Shown here piece after piece: positions 36,001-47,353 of a stretch of 64,000 nt of DNA (its first letter is position 1; each line of letters begins with the position of its first letter). The translations under genes were made by a program, and so were the position numbers. The DNA comes from Hygrocybe punicea (lineage: Eukaryota; Basidiomycota; Agaricomycetes; Agaricales; Hygrophoraceae): NCBI GenBank assembly GCA_963556145.1, contig OY744462.1, forward strand, positions 1,488,001-1,552,000, read 5' to 3'. The notes beneath the pieces are model-generated. The model searched no databases. It was not told the origin of the DNA and worked only from the letters and a program-made list of their open reading frames with translations.

Positions 36001-37592
36001 CTACTTAAGCTTGGACAAGTAACCCTCATGCGTTCCTTTGACAACACGAGCAGCCAGTGCCTGGAGCTCAGCCGGCGTTGAGGGGTCATCGTCTCCTCCC
36101 GTAAAGGTAGATGCGCGAGGGATAGAACGAACACTGTAAGAGTATGGTGTGGTGAGCATTCCCGTTCACGATAAGACCGGGATATGGCTTGAGCGGCTGC
36201 CTACCTTTTGGTCAGCAAACTCAAGGCTTCGTTTGCCTTCTTTTCAATGTCGAGAGGACTAGCAGGTGGCTCTTGGAACTTGGCACAGCATTCCTTGGCT
36301 AACGCAAGCGCAGATTCCCACTGGTCGATTGATTTACGGCCGCCTCCTTTCTTCTATCCACCAGTAAGCGCAGAAAGCCACGGGTAGAGTCAGCCTCAGT
36401 CAACTGATCAGTTTAAAGAACACACATTCTGCTGTCCAAGTGGGGAACCCATTAACGAAAACCATGCCAGTAAGTTTGTACTCGAAATATTGCAGACGCA
36501 CTAACCCCGTTGCGTTTTGCCTTCTCTTGGCTGATTGCTATGTTTGTGCACAAACTCTCTCTATATGCCGACAGAATAACACCGAAGATCTTATTGGCAA
36601 CTGAGGGAGAATGTGAACTCTGAACACTACTGTGGGGAGAAATACGGACCGTCCATCATGTCGGAGAACGCAGTTATCCTTTTGACGTCGATAATGATCG
36701 TCTCGTCAAAGCAGAATTGGTTGGTGGCGGGATCATATGAGTAGAATTTAAACTGGATGAGGTCGGTCAAAAGGCCATGAATGCGCAATCCCTTGAAATT
36801 TATTGACTTGTTCATTTCAGCGGCGGCTGGCAGTCCGCTTATTAATAATACGGAGTATATACAGATAGTACGCAAGACATACATAGGAGTTCGAGGAACA
36901 ACTGGGCCAATGCATTTGCATCTGGCCTGTCGAGCTTCAGCTCGATGACAAAGAAGAGGGCGTCGCCTATTATAAAGATCTACCAAAATATTCGTTTCAG
37001 AACTCGCAATCGTTAAACAAGGTGCTGACCTCATGCTCAACCTCGCCTCCAGTTGAGTATTGAGTTTCCATCATAGACTGTTCCGGCTTGTCGATGATTC
37101 GGCCTTGAAATAATGCCACAATGGGAACAATGTACTACACGATTCACCGTTAAAGAAGGTGCATGTAACGCCATTTCGCTGACATACCGGATCCAAAATT
37201 CTAACTCTTGCATCCTCCCTTGTGTGATCAACCTTCTCGCGATAGACGTCCTGCCAACGCCAAGCATTCTCGAACATCACCTCATGCAATGACGGCGGAA
37301 GGCGATATCTGGGGGTCGTGAAAAGTTCGAGTTCGAGCTTCTCAACACTCTGCGGCAGAGCAAATTCTCTGGCGAAATCGGACCATTTGGCTTCAGAGAA
37401 AGAGGGGAGCTCGGTTCTGGCCTTTTTGAACGTAGCAGTTGAAATGTTGGACACATTGGCAATATGCGCCAATACTGCAGCAAGTTCGTCGCGGTTGAGT
37501 TGCTGGAGCCCAAGAACCAATCCTTTATCTAGAGGGACCGAGTCAACAAGGGATTCGATGTCGGTATCATCTTGGGTTCGCTTCTTAGGCAT
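36001..37592 (-). CDS. Multi-exon protein with PD-(D/E)XK nuclease-like motif
   Basis: Starts MPKKRTQDDTDIESLVDSV at 37592. Exon 1 carries a helical region ending in FENAWRWQDVYREKVDHTREDA. The next exons give GRIIDKPEQSMMETQYSTGG and EVEHE. After an intron whose acceptor precedes GCGACGCCC (near 36968) comes GDALFFVIELKLDRPDANAL. An acidic residue followed by a hydrophobic strand and E-x-K is the core of PD-(D/E)XK folds. Further exons are NFKGLRIHGLLTDLIQFKF, DETIIIDVKRI, IFGVILSAYRESL, RKSIDQWESALALAKECC and a C-terminus VRSIPRASTFTGGDDD ending at 36001. Seven or more short introns and no lesions suggest a live host gene, or a cargo gene, between TEs. Exact function unknown. Confidence 0.65.
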
Positions 37593-37644
37593 GTAGTGGA
37601 GGTGAACGATATGTCCTAATATTAGTCATCGGGAAATCAGGAGG

Positions 37645-37786
37645 CGCGAATTGGAACCGCGCGGTTTCACAACTTCCTTTTTGAGCAATGCTATTGTATT
37701 TACTTGCAACTTTGGGCTGTTTGGGGAGACTACAAGGTTCATTTTATATTCTACCTGCATACTTAGATACTTTTAGTCAACTATTA
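37645..37786 (+). repeat. Left arm of palindromic element (142 bp)
   Basis: Reverse complement of 44307-44448 over 142 bp with no indel and about three differences, all transitions. It begins cgcgaattggaacc. It is continued after the inserted MITE by about 19 bp (taactacatttcagcaagg, from 38150), which also matches the right arm. Confidence 0.85.
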
Positions 37787-38146
37787 GCCCACCTCAATTA
37801 TATTTTTCGCCGTGTTTTTCATTCATTTGTCAGCAATCGGAACTGACTCGGACTTGATCTGATGCAAATACCTTTTTTGACCGTGGTTACGAAGAAACAG
37901 AGAAATACGTCGAAGGGTGGTTTTCATGTTTTCTAGCTGTCTGAGTTTTAAATATGATTGTTCTTGTGTCCTGCTACTCTTGTACTACGACGCCACAAGC
38001 ACCCATGTTTCACGTTCCGACCACTCAAGCATAGGTTTGAAAACAGACGTCTCAATTGTCGTGATGTTTTTGGTTCGCTGATCCACAGATTACTATAGCA
38101 TATTTGAAATAAAAAATATTTTTTCGAAAACATAATTGAGTAGGGC
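37787..38146. mobile_element. 360-bp MITE inserted in the left palindrome arm
   Basis: Starts gcccacctcaattata and ends ataattgagtagggc, an imperfect terminal inverted repeat. It is flanked by the 5-mer tatta on both sides (37782-37786, 38147-38151). The uninterrupted right arm reads straight through the insertion point, which gives the empty-site sequence. No coding capacity. Confidence 0.8.
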
Positions 38147-38337
38147 TATTAACTACATTTCAGCAAGGCTTGTAGAGCATAAAGGAGCCTCAGTGAGAAG
38201 GAGAACTCAGTGGCCACCTTGTTTGGTTTTCTCATTTTGGGCAAGCTTCGTGATGGAGAGATTTGATTGCATGATCTGATCGTTGGGTCCAGGCCATCAC
38301 GATGGCAGCAAATCAAATTGGATATCCGAGTCACATG

Positions 38338-38563
38338 TGTTGGGAATACGGAAAGGATTGGTAATCCGTATCACGTGACCCCGGAACTCAAACCCACCTG
38401 TCCAATGAATAATGCTGAAGCGCAGCATGTATTCTACTCACCACAAGAAACTTCTAGTACATTTAGCTAGTAGTATAAAAGCCCTCTCAGAGAGAGGCAA
38501 ATATTAATTCATTCCACATAAAATTACTTAGTGATCAACAACCACTGCACCATATATTCCAAT
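38338..38563 (+). repeat. Copia 5' LTR
   Basis: Near-identical to 43982-44223 except for the missing 16-nt block near its start. It contains an agtataaaagcc TATA-like motif near 38470. Confidence 0.93.
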
Positions 38564-38575
38564 TGGTTATGAGCC
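38564..38575 (+). other. Copia primer binding site
   Basis: tggttatgagcc directly follows the 5' LTR. It is complementary to the anticodon-loop region of initiator tRNA-Met (a CAT anticodon context), as in Copia elements that prime from a half-tRNA. Confidence 0.7.
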
Positions 38576-38646
38576 TGAACGGCTTTAACGGAAACACGAT
38601 CACGCACCTCTGAACATCGCATTATCACCCCGTACACTAGCCGACT

Positions 38647-41600
38647 ATGACAGACGAAGTCACGCACACATCGGGATGATACAGGATCGAGTTATTGAAG
38701 GGAAACAATTGGATGCCGTGGAAGAGACAGATGTTAGCCGTGCTACAGGATCTCGGGTTAGAGACGTACATCAATGTGGAATCGAAAGCCCCTGTCCCGG
38801 CGGACACTTCCCATCCAACATCAGCGGAATCCGAGGCGATGAAGAAATGGCGCGACGGAGACGCCAAGACGAGGATGCGGATCGAGCTTGCAATTGGTGA
38901 CGCGGAAATGATACATATCGTTGGCGCACACACAGCGAGTGAGATGTGGAAGCAGCTAACCTTGGTAAAGGAATCCAGGGGGAAGCTCAGAATACTAGCG
39001 ATGCGACGAGCACTATACCGGTTGATTGCCGAAGAAGGATTCGACCTAATCGAGCACATATCGAAACTCTGGAAACTGCAGGAGGAGCTCCACTTGATGG
39101 GAAGCCTCGTTTCCGACGAAGATTTCACGATGATACTTGTATCCTCTTTGCCAGAAAGTTGGGACCTGTATACATCAGCGTATTTAGGCTCGAAGAAGGA
39201 CGGAACGTCACTGATGTCACATAAACTAGTTGTGATCCTATTAGAGGAAGACCGCAGGCACTGTGAGCGCAGTGGAGATCCTAACAACGTCGCTATGCAT
39301 GGGAGGTTCACTGGAAAGCGCGACGGAAAGGGTAACGGAAAGCAGAAAGTGGCCGATTCCAAGACAAAATACTTCAACTGCCACAAGAAGGGACATATGG
39401 CGAAGGACTGCTGGTCTAAAGGTGGCGGAAAGGAAGGGCAAGGGCCGAAAGGGAAAGGAAAGGGTGCTGGAAAGGGTGGAAACCAACGGAACCGATCAAA
39501 TCAGGCTGCAGACAATGTCAATAATATGTTACAAGATGTAGCATATGCAGTGAATACAGGAAACGATTCAGACTATGATTGGTTATTGGATTCCGGAACG
39601 ACAAGTCACATCAGCAATTCCCGAAACGCATTCATCACGTACAAAACTCTGGACGAAGCTACCATTCAAGGACTGGGAAAGGTAGCCGCTCGAGCTCTTG
39701 GTCGCGGAACCATCATCTTACACTTCACAGTGGACGGAAAGGATGTACAGCATCAGCTATGAGACATACTACATGTACCGGAGTCACAGAACTCGCTACT
39801 ATCACTGAGCCGGTTCGATGAAAGTGGTGGATGGGTTAACTTCTGCAACGGAATATGCAGGCTCTATACGAAGGAGAATAAACTTGTCAGAACAGGCCGG
39901 AAAGACGGACGACTATACCGTTTGAACGCCCGAGCGCAATCCCGCACGCCGGAAAAGGCAAACGTAGCCGTGCCGAAGAAAATGTCTTGGGACGAATGGC
40001 ACCGCTTGTACGGACACATCGGAATGAGCAGACTCAAGACCCTGCAGAGAAAGGGGTTAGTCACGGGTTTAGAAATCGACGAAGGAAGTATCCCTTCCCG
40101 AACCTGTGAGGCTTGCATTCAGGCGAAGCAAGCCCTCCAGCCATTTCCGAAAGAGGCCGATGGACGATCCAAAGTCGCTGGAGAGCAGACTTTGAGCGAC
40201 GTCTGGGGCCCAGCACGCGTAGAGTCTATCGGAGGATCGAGATACTATATCTCATTCACAGACGACACGGTACGCACCGTGACCACTTTATTCATGAAGT
40301 GGAAAAGCCAGGCGATGGAATGCATCAAGGCTTACATTAACACGATCGAGAAGAAGTTCGATTGAAACCCTAAATATTTGTGGTTCGATAACGGAAAGGA
40401 ACTCATCAACAAAGAAGTCGAGAGATGGGCAGCGGAGAAGGGAATTGTCATTGAAACAATGGCCCCTTACTCACCCTTGCAACATGGAACGGCAGAAAGA
40501 TTTAATCGCACGTTACTGGAGTTAGCCTGCGTGATGTTGATCGCTAAAAACCTGCCCGCATTCCTTTGGCTGGAAGCTGTTGCACATGCAGCCTACATTC
40601 GAAACCGATCCCCCACCAAGGCTCTAGACGGAATGACTCCGCATGAAGCCTGGACTGGCAAGAAGCCAGATGTATCGTATTTCCGGGAGTTCGGATGCGA
40701 TGTTTGGGTCTTATATCAAGGCAAAAAACGATCGAAGCTGGCACTGCAATCAGATAAGATGAAGTTCGTAGGATTTGTGGAGTCGCAGAAGGCTATCCGA
40801 TACTACGATGCCGGAACGTGGACTGTTAAAACGTCACGGAATGTTGCATTTCACGAGGATGGGGCATTGCAGGAAGTCTGGATTGTATCCGACTTACCGG
40901 GTTTGCAATTCGAGGGGGAGCAGAGTGAATCCGACGACTCGCAAACTCCGGAACCACTGGAACCCGCAACGGAATCACCGGAACCCACTATGAAGGCACC
41001 GGAAAGGGTCATTCGCAGACCAGAAAATGAAATAACATACCCACCGAGAGCAACCCGAGGTAGTGAATGGCACGGGTCTGGGTAAACCCGTGGCAAAAAC
41101 TGCGGGTTTAGCCACGGGTCCGGGTCCGGGTCACACTTTTGTGACCTGTGGCTGTACCCATACCCGCGACGGGTTACCCGTGACTTTTAAGTCACGCGGT
41201 TGAGCTTCAACGCGTCACTCAACCATCACCAGCAGAGACCAGGCGACGCCTGGTCTCTGCCCCAGGTAAGTTTCTTATTACATTTTCTATATTATTCTAA
41301 TGAATCTTACAGGTAAAATGTAACTATGCGGATCAAAACGAATCAAAACGACGGGGGCGGAAACGAGGGCGGCAACGGAGGTGGCGGCAGGTGAACGGCA
41401 ACGGCAACGGCGACAACGACGGCGGCAACGGTAACGACCATGGCCACCACCATGGCCACCACCATTACCACGACCAACAACATCAACAACGCGATTGGGA
41501 GGTGGGCAACCGCGAACGAGCGCAATGGACAACCGCGAACGAGCGCACTGGCAATGGGCAACCGCGAACGAGGGCAATGGCCGGGTGGGTGGTGCAAGGG

Positions 41601-43954
41601 CCATGGTGGCAACGCAAGCCCGGGGGAGTGGTGCACCCACCCCCCGGGGTCGCCAGGTGAGTCGACGACGCAAACGATGACGACGACGACGACGATGACC
41701 ACAGCGACGGCGAGCGCAAGGGCCACGGCAGCAACGCCAAGTAATGCAAGCCCGGGGGAGTGGTGCACCCACCCCCCGGTCGCCAGGTGAGTCGACGACA
41801 ATTTCATTTGTTTGCGACTTACTAGCAATTCCCCCAGCCCAGGACCACCGTTAACAAGTACGGCCCACGCGTCCAACGACGCAGCATCCGCCGCCCGTCG
41901 TTCCACCTCGCGAACTCTCGGCGACACGTCAATTGACATGCGTCTGGTGTCACAAGGTCGAATAGGTGGCATGGGCTGGCAAGAATAAGAGGGACCCGAG
42001 GGTTACCCGCCATGGGTACAGGTCCCGGGTAACCCTCGGCTCGGAATGTGAGGACCCGCGACAAAACCCATACCCCGAGGGTGGGTACGGGTTTTCAACG
42101 GGTACAGGTACGGGTACCCCTGGAATTACCCAGGGGTTACCCGTGCCATTCACTAACCCGAGGAGTCAACCGCGACTACTGACAGTTAAACAATCCGCGT
42201 GCACAACCGACACAACACGAGATACGCGAACCACTTGATGTACGGAGACCAACGGAATCATCTGCAGCGAAACAAAAGGAAAAAGTCAGTGCGGAAACAA
42301 CCATAGCATATGCGTTCTTGAGCACAATGCAGCAGGATAGCAGTCTCACCAACAAGGACCCATGGGATTTAAAGGAAGCCAGGGAAGCCATAGCGATGAA
42401 AGAGGAATTCGATCAGCTACAGGAAATGGGCATTTGGAGACTCGAAGACTTACCGGAGGGGTGGGAAGCCATCGGAAGCAAATGGGTTTTCCACTGGAAA
42501 CGCGATGAGACGGGTGCAATCGCTAGGCACAAGGCCCGGTTAGTAGCCCAGGGGTTCTCGCAGAAGCCCGGAGTGGATTTCAGCGAAACCAGAACATTCG
42601 CTCCTGTGATGCGGTTCAAGACGTTACGGATGTTGCTCGCATATTCTGCAGTCAAGGACTGGGATATCCAGCAGATGGATATCAAAGGCGCATACCTTAA
42701 CGGATGGGTGAAGGAGGAGCTGTACATGAAGCAGCTGGCAGAATTTGAGGATGGAACCAGATGGGTTTGCCACCTCATACGCCCTATATATGGTCTCAGA
42801 CAAGCCGGAAACGTATGGAACATGGATTTCGATCACACGATGAAGGAATTTCGTTATACGAGATTATGGACCGACTACTGCGCATACTACTATTGGGAAG
42901 GTGAAAACTTTTCCATTGTACTCGTATGGGTCGACGACCTCACGGCTTATGCAAACAACCAAGCGATGAATCAGCGGGTAATCAACCAGCTAAAGGAAAA
43001 ATACATGGTAATGGTCATCGGAAAGCCAACGTTACTGCTCGGAATCCATATCAAACGAGACCGCCAACAATGGAAAGTCACCCTATCACAAAGCCGCTAT
43101 ATCCGGAAGATCCTCGTGAAGGCCGGAATGAAGGATGCCAAGCCGGTATCAACCCCGATGGACCAGAATGTGGTCCTATGAATAAACGAAACCGAAACTG
43201 ATGAGAACGAGCAGAAACGCACCTCGATCAAGTACGCGACACGAGTCGGAGAGCTCTTGTATGCTGCGCACACAACAAGACCCGATATCATGTATGCAAC
43301 TGTAACCGTTGCGCAATTCACACGGAACCCGAGTCCGGAACACTGGACAGCACTTAAAAGGATATTCCGCTACCTAAAGGGAACAATGGATTACGAACTA
43401 ACGTACGGCGGAAAGGACCAACGGATTACGACAGAAACCGTTCATTACGTTGATGCCGATTGGGGATCCAACCCGCACCGGAAATCCATTAGCGGATATG
43501 TGTTCACGATCGCAGGGGGAGCTGTGGCTTGGAGCTCGAAGAAGCAAAGCATGATTGCGTTGTCAACGGCCGAAGTGGAATATGTCGCCGCTACTCATGC
43601 CATGAAGCAGTTAATCTGGCATAGAAACTTATTGAAGGAATTGGACCTACGATCGGACGAAACATCAATTTTACGATCTGATAATCAGGCCGCGATTGCT
43701 ATATCGCACAACCCGGAATTCCACGCACGGACAAAGCACATAGATATTAATCTACATTTCCTACGAGATCACATTGCATCTGGTATTCTCAAAGTCCTTC
43801 CGAAGACAATCTAGCGGACATATTTACGAAAGGGTTACCTCGCCCGCTTCACACAAAGTTCACAACCGAACTTGGTCTATTGACCGGAGAGGAACGGGAA
43901 AGAGCGGAACACGTAATGGAATACGTGGACGATGTTTACCGCGACCCGGAATGA
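38647..43954 (+). pseudogene. Copia gag-pol polyprotein, interrupted
   Basis: Gag begins MTDEVTHTSG at 38647. The zinc knuckle near 39380 reads FNCHKKGHMAKDC, with the usual first Cys replaced by Tyr. The protease motif LLDSGTTSHIS lies at 39583. The integrase has an HHCC domain (HRLYGHIGMSRLKTLQ, CEACIQAKQ) and core WFDNGKELI with GTAERFNRTLLE. RT shows WVFHWKRDETGAIARHKARL and VWVDDLTAYA; RNase H shows HYVDADWGSN and STAEVEYVAA. The frame is broken by five TGA codons (38677, 39760, 40363, 42180, 43179), by the hAT insertion, and by a one-base frameshift near 43795. Every TGA stands where Arg (CGA) is expected. Confidence 0.92.
41061..42155. mobile_element. Non-autonomous hAT element, 1095 bp, nested in Copia pol
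   Basis: Ends are perfect 17-bp inverted repeats, TAGTGAATGGCACGGGT. It is flanked by the 8-bp duplication acccgagg (41053-41060, 42156-42163). Removing the element plus one duplication rejoins the Copia frame. Subterminal regions are full of GGGT/ACCC motifs typical of hAT MITEs. The interior has CpG-rich simple repeats, a twice-repeated gcaagcccgggggagtggtg block (about 41614 and 41748), and a cgtcaattgacatgcg palindrome. No transposase. CpG is abundant, so the insertion is recent. Confidence 0.93.
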
Positions 43955-43968
43955 GTCAAAGAGTATTT

Positions 43969-43981
43969 GACCAAGGGGGAG
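43969..43981 (+). other. Copia polypurine tract
   Basis: gaccaagggggag immediately precedes the 3' LTR, the usual plus-strand priming site. Confidence 0.75.
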
Positions 43982-44223
43982 TGTTGGGAATAGTGGCCGA
44001 ATAGTCATGGAAAGGATTGGTAATCCGTATCACGTGACCCCGGAACTCAAACCCACCTGTCCAATGAATAATGCTGAAGCGCAGCATGTATTCTACTCAC
44101 CACAAGAAACTTCTAGTATATTTAGCTAGTAGTATAAAAGCCCTCTCAGAGAGAGGCAAATATTAATTCATTCCACATAAAATTACTTAGTGATCAACAA
44201 CCACTGCACCATATATTCCAATA
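43982..44223 (+). repeat. Copia 3' LTR
   Basis: Pairs with 38338-38563 and ends directly before the acatg target duplication. Confidence 0.93.
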
Positions 44224-44306
44224 ACATGAGCCTTGCAACCAAAAAAGGCGGGTCGTTGATTTCTCTCTTGTGCTGAAAATGAGACTGCTCCTTGCTGAAA
44301 TGTAGT

Positions 44307-44448
44307 TAATAGTTGACTAAAAGTACCTAAGTATGCAGGTAGAATATAAAATGAACCTTGTAGTCTCCCCAAACAGCCCAAAGTTGCAAGTAAATACAAT
44401 AGCATTGCTCAAAAAGGAAGTTGTGAAACTGCGTGGTTCCAATTCGCG
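44307..44448 (-). repeat. Right arm of palindromic element (142 bp)
   Basis: Inverted copy of 37645-37786. The match extends inward to about 44288. The two arms once enclosed a loop of a few hundred bp into which the Copia element inserted. The palindrome itself is probably a fold-back or MITE-type element. No duplicated target bases were found outside the arms. Confidence 0.85.
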
Positions 44449-45626
44449 TGGCCATGCAGCCTCAATCGCACAAATAATAAAGTTCCAGATTTACCGTCAT
44501 AAGAATCGTTTGACCCGCCGGTGTTCCAATTCACCCTGAGCAATCATTCAGTGCAATGAATCAAGGATAAAACAAACATGTGTACCACTTGGGTATTGTA
44601 GTTGTCCGTTGTGCCATACCAACGAATGGTTTTCACATAGTCTCCAAGTGAATGATACTTGTATGTCGCAAGATTAAGCCGCTTGATCTTTGGACCGGAT
44701 GGTGTCTTTTCTTTGCTGGTTTGTGCTGCTCCTTGCCATGTAGGTGCAGTTTTCTTTCGTTTTGCTGCAAGTGCCACAGTTTGTCAACCACACACTGCTT
44801 GTTCGCGTGGTATCTCAACCGTGACATAGGCTTCACAAGTCGTTTTTTTGAAGTCCTGAATGGTGATATGCACTCACACGCGCTGACCACCGAATCTACG
44901 AATCGGACAGATTTATACTATCCTTCGAAAACAAGTCTGACATCTTGTGACTTCGCAATGACTCACGACCACTAGTGCGACCTCTCGATCGTATCGTGAT
45001 TACCTCCGACTACATTGCAGACCAAGATAGAGAAACCTCCGAATCGGAACGAGCCCTGGACCCTTGCATAATTGTTTGCCTTTCATAACAGTAATACCCC
45101 ATTTCATCTTAGATACACTAACTCGTTTAGGGAAACTATTCCCTTTCTTCCATCTAATTCCTTTGTTCTTCCTTTGTTACAGGATCATCTTCCTCTTCCT
45201 TTCACCACCTCTTTTGGCTGCGTTTACATGTGATTGATACTTATTTCTTTCTTTCGACCCCTATTAGACTAGGTTTCTTTCTTTACACGACTTTTTCACT
45301 TCGCCTCCGATCTCCGACCATCATCATATAAAATAGCTGTCAGATTACACGTAGAACCAGCAAACTAGAGCACATCATTCCCGTCTCCCCACTCCATTAC
45401 ACCTGTTAAACTACAATATGACTTTACTTTCCTCACGTTCGACCATTCCCGATTGAAGTTCTTTATGTCGATCCTCCTTAGTTGCTGCGACTTTAATCGC
45501 TAAAGTTGCACGCTCGATCACGATTGTCGCAAGACCCGTAGAAGTTATTCTATTTCACTTACTTGCAATCTGACCAGTTGCAGAGTGTTGTTGTTAGTGC
45601 ACAGCACCTCAACTAGCATATCATTT
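44449..45626. other. Non-coding flank and probable 5' LTR/leader of the Gypsy element
   Basis: I see no gene. The right part (about 45100-45626) is T/C-rich with a catataaaatagc TATA-like motif at 45330. It must contain the Gypsy 5' LTR, because a primer binding site follows at 45627. I could not find a matching 3' LTR downstream of 52.1 kb, so the LTR start is not defined. Confidence 0.4.
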
Positions 45627-45644
45627 TGGAGCCCACCGCAAGGG
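45627..45644 (+). other. Putative Gypsy primer binding site
   Basis: tggagcccaccgcaaggg resembles the complement of a tRNA 3' end (TGG plus the acceptor stem) and sits 427 bp before the gag start. Identity of the tRNA is not determined. Confidence 0.5.
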
Positions 45645-46070
45645 GGTGATTTCTCATTTTGCAAGATAGCTTCTACACCTTCCCCCTTTTCTTCGCCATT
45701 AACATCTCTCTCATCCTCAGACTCTTCACCGCCATCGCCGGTGACCGCAATACCTGTACCAGCCCCCGCGACCCTGTGATATCATCTTCGATCCAGGCCT
45801 CGTGATCCTTTGCCTATAGCCAGCCAGAGACCACAAAGTAGTCCATCATTGCCTTTGTACTCCACATCATCGACTGAAGAATCTCCATCCACAGCATCTA
45901 GCAATCTTTGAACACTCAATCAAAAACTTCGAACAGCTCTCCGATGTGTTGATTCCTCTGACGATATCACTTCCGATTGCAGTCTCTCACATTTCTTTAC
46001 CCGTCGCTCCCATAATAGTTCTGTCTCTAGTTCATCACCAACTACCTCCGACTTATCCGAAACAGCATCT

Positions 46071-46680
46071 ATGATGGCTGCACCAGCTCATATGACTCCC
46101 ATAATGCCAGCCCACGGGCATTCAACCGCTCTGACATTTTCCCCCTCTCAACCACGAGAACTTCAGCAATACTTCAACGACCTCGAATACTTGTTCACCA
46201 GCTGTGCGATCGCCAACGACCAAGAAAAGAAAAAGTTCGCGAGACATTACCTCGACATCGACTCATCTGATCTATGGGGAGAACTTGTAGAAAGCAGTGT
46301 AGGCCATTCATACGATGACTTCATGAAGGCAGTCATGAAGCTCTACCCTGGTGCTGAAGATGAAAGAAAATGGTTGATCGCTGACATGGACAAATTGATT
46401 GGCGAACAATTGCGACTTGGTATTCGTGACCTGACAGAACTCGGCACATATTTCCGAAATTTCTACAACGTCACCTCCTTCCTTCGCAAGAAAGGTCGTA
46501 TCTCCGAAGCCGAGATTAGTCGCGCTTTCATCAGAGGTTTCCAAGAGCCACTATGGAGGTCTATTAAGCATCGTTTAGAGCTAAAGTTCCCCGATCATTT
46601 CCCTGATGACCTTTACCCTCTCCTAGATATACATGCCGCTGTGCAGTACGTTCTTCATGGGAGTTCACCCACGATATATA
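46071..46680 (+). pseudogene. Gypsy gag, truncated by an insertion
   Basis: MMAAPAHMTPIMPAHGHSTA is followed by a typical basidiomycete Gypsy gag core: RELQQYFNDLEYLFTSC, ARHYLDIDSSDLWGELVES, MKLYPGAEDERKW and AFIRGFQEPLWRSIKHRLEL. The frame then enters a CAG-rich insertion and is no longer gag after about VLHGSSPTIYTV (46680). It is related to the gag fragment at the right edge of the window. Confidence 0.8.
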
Positions 46681-47352
46681 CTGTTGTGACCCCGTCGCCG
46701 ACCATCGAGATGGCAACAGCAGCAATGCCGGCAACAGCAGCAACGCTGGCAGCAGCAGCAACGCCGGCAGCAGCAGCCATGGCAGCAACACCACCCACGC
46801 CGTGGACAGCCACAACATCACCACCACCACCACCACCACCACCACCTGTGGCGGCAACAGCAACGGCAATGGCCGGCAGCAGCACTGGCAGCAGCAGCAG
46901 CAGCAGCAGCAGTTGCAGCAGCAACGGCCACAGCAGCAACGGCGGCGGCAGCAGCAGCAGCAGCAGCAGTTGCAGCGGCAGTGGCAGCAACAGCAACAGT
47001 GGCAATGGCAATGGCAGCAGCAGCAGCAGTTGCAGCGGTGGTGGCAGCAACAGCGACAGTGGCAATGGCAATGGCAGCAGCAGCAGCGCCGGACGGCTCC
47101 CCCACAGCCCATCTACCTCGCGAAGTGCAGCACCGTATCAATTGATACGTGCCTGCCATTCACGAGGAGAATGGAGCTATGAGCAGGTTTGGTCCAGGGT
47201 TCAGATGTGTCTGAACCCAGACCGAACGCGGAGAGACGGTTCGATGCCGTCTGGGTCTGGGTTTGGCCCTGCACCAAACTGGACCTGAAGTTCAGTTCGC
47301 GGTTCCGTCAAAAAGGGTCGGAACCGAACTGAACTGAACTTCGGCAACACTA
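46680..47352. mobile_element. hAT-like MITE inside Gypsy gag, left end not defined
   Basis: The right end is cttcggcaacacta, matching the tagtgttgc end of the MITE at 33100-33847. Subterminal gaactgaactgaac/ggtccag motifs and a gtatcaattgatac palindrome (about 47135) also match that family. The interior is a CAG/CAA simple-repeat tract (46705-47090) whose long Ser/Gln/Ala ORFs are not genes. No left inverted repeat or 8-bp duplication was found, so this end may be deleted. Confidence 0.55.
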
Positions 47353-47353
47353 G

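Larger units (their letters stand above)
38338..44223 (+). mobile_element. Ty1/Copia LTR retrotransposon, full length, with nested hAT
   Basis: LTRs at 38338-38563 and 43982-44223 start TGTTGGGAATA. The element is flanked by the 5-bp duplication acatg (38333-38337 and 44224-44228). Gag, protease, integrase and reverse transcriptase/RNase H follow in Copia order on the plus strand. Size is 5886 bp, or 4791 bp without the hAT insertion and 4783 bp once the hAT's duplicated 8 bp is also counted out. The LTRs differ mainly by one 16-nt block (gtggccgaatagtcat, present only in the 3' LTR). Confidence 0.95.

Noticed and set aside
38637..39386. 249-codon ORF on the minus strand
   Set aside because: Exactly antisense to Copia gag, whose sense frame has zinc knuckle and family motifs.
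41287..41972. Arg/Pro-rich ORFs up to 209 codons
   Set aside because: Lie inside the non-autonomous hAT element and reflect GC-rich repeats, not a transposase.
46564..47182. Cys-, Gln-, Leu- and Ala-rich ORFs of up to 182 codons
   Set aside because: Shadows of the CAG-rich insertion in Gypsy gag; the same tract is open in five frames.
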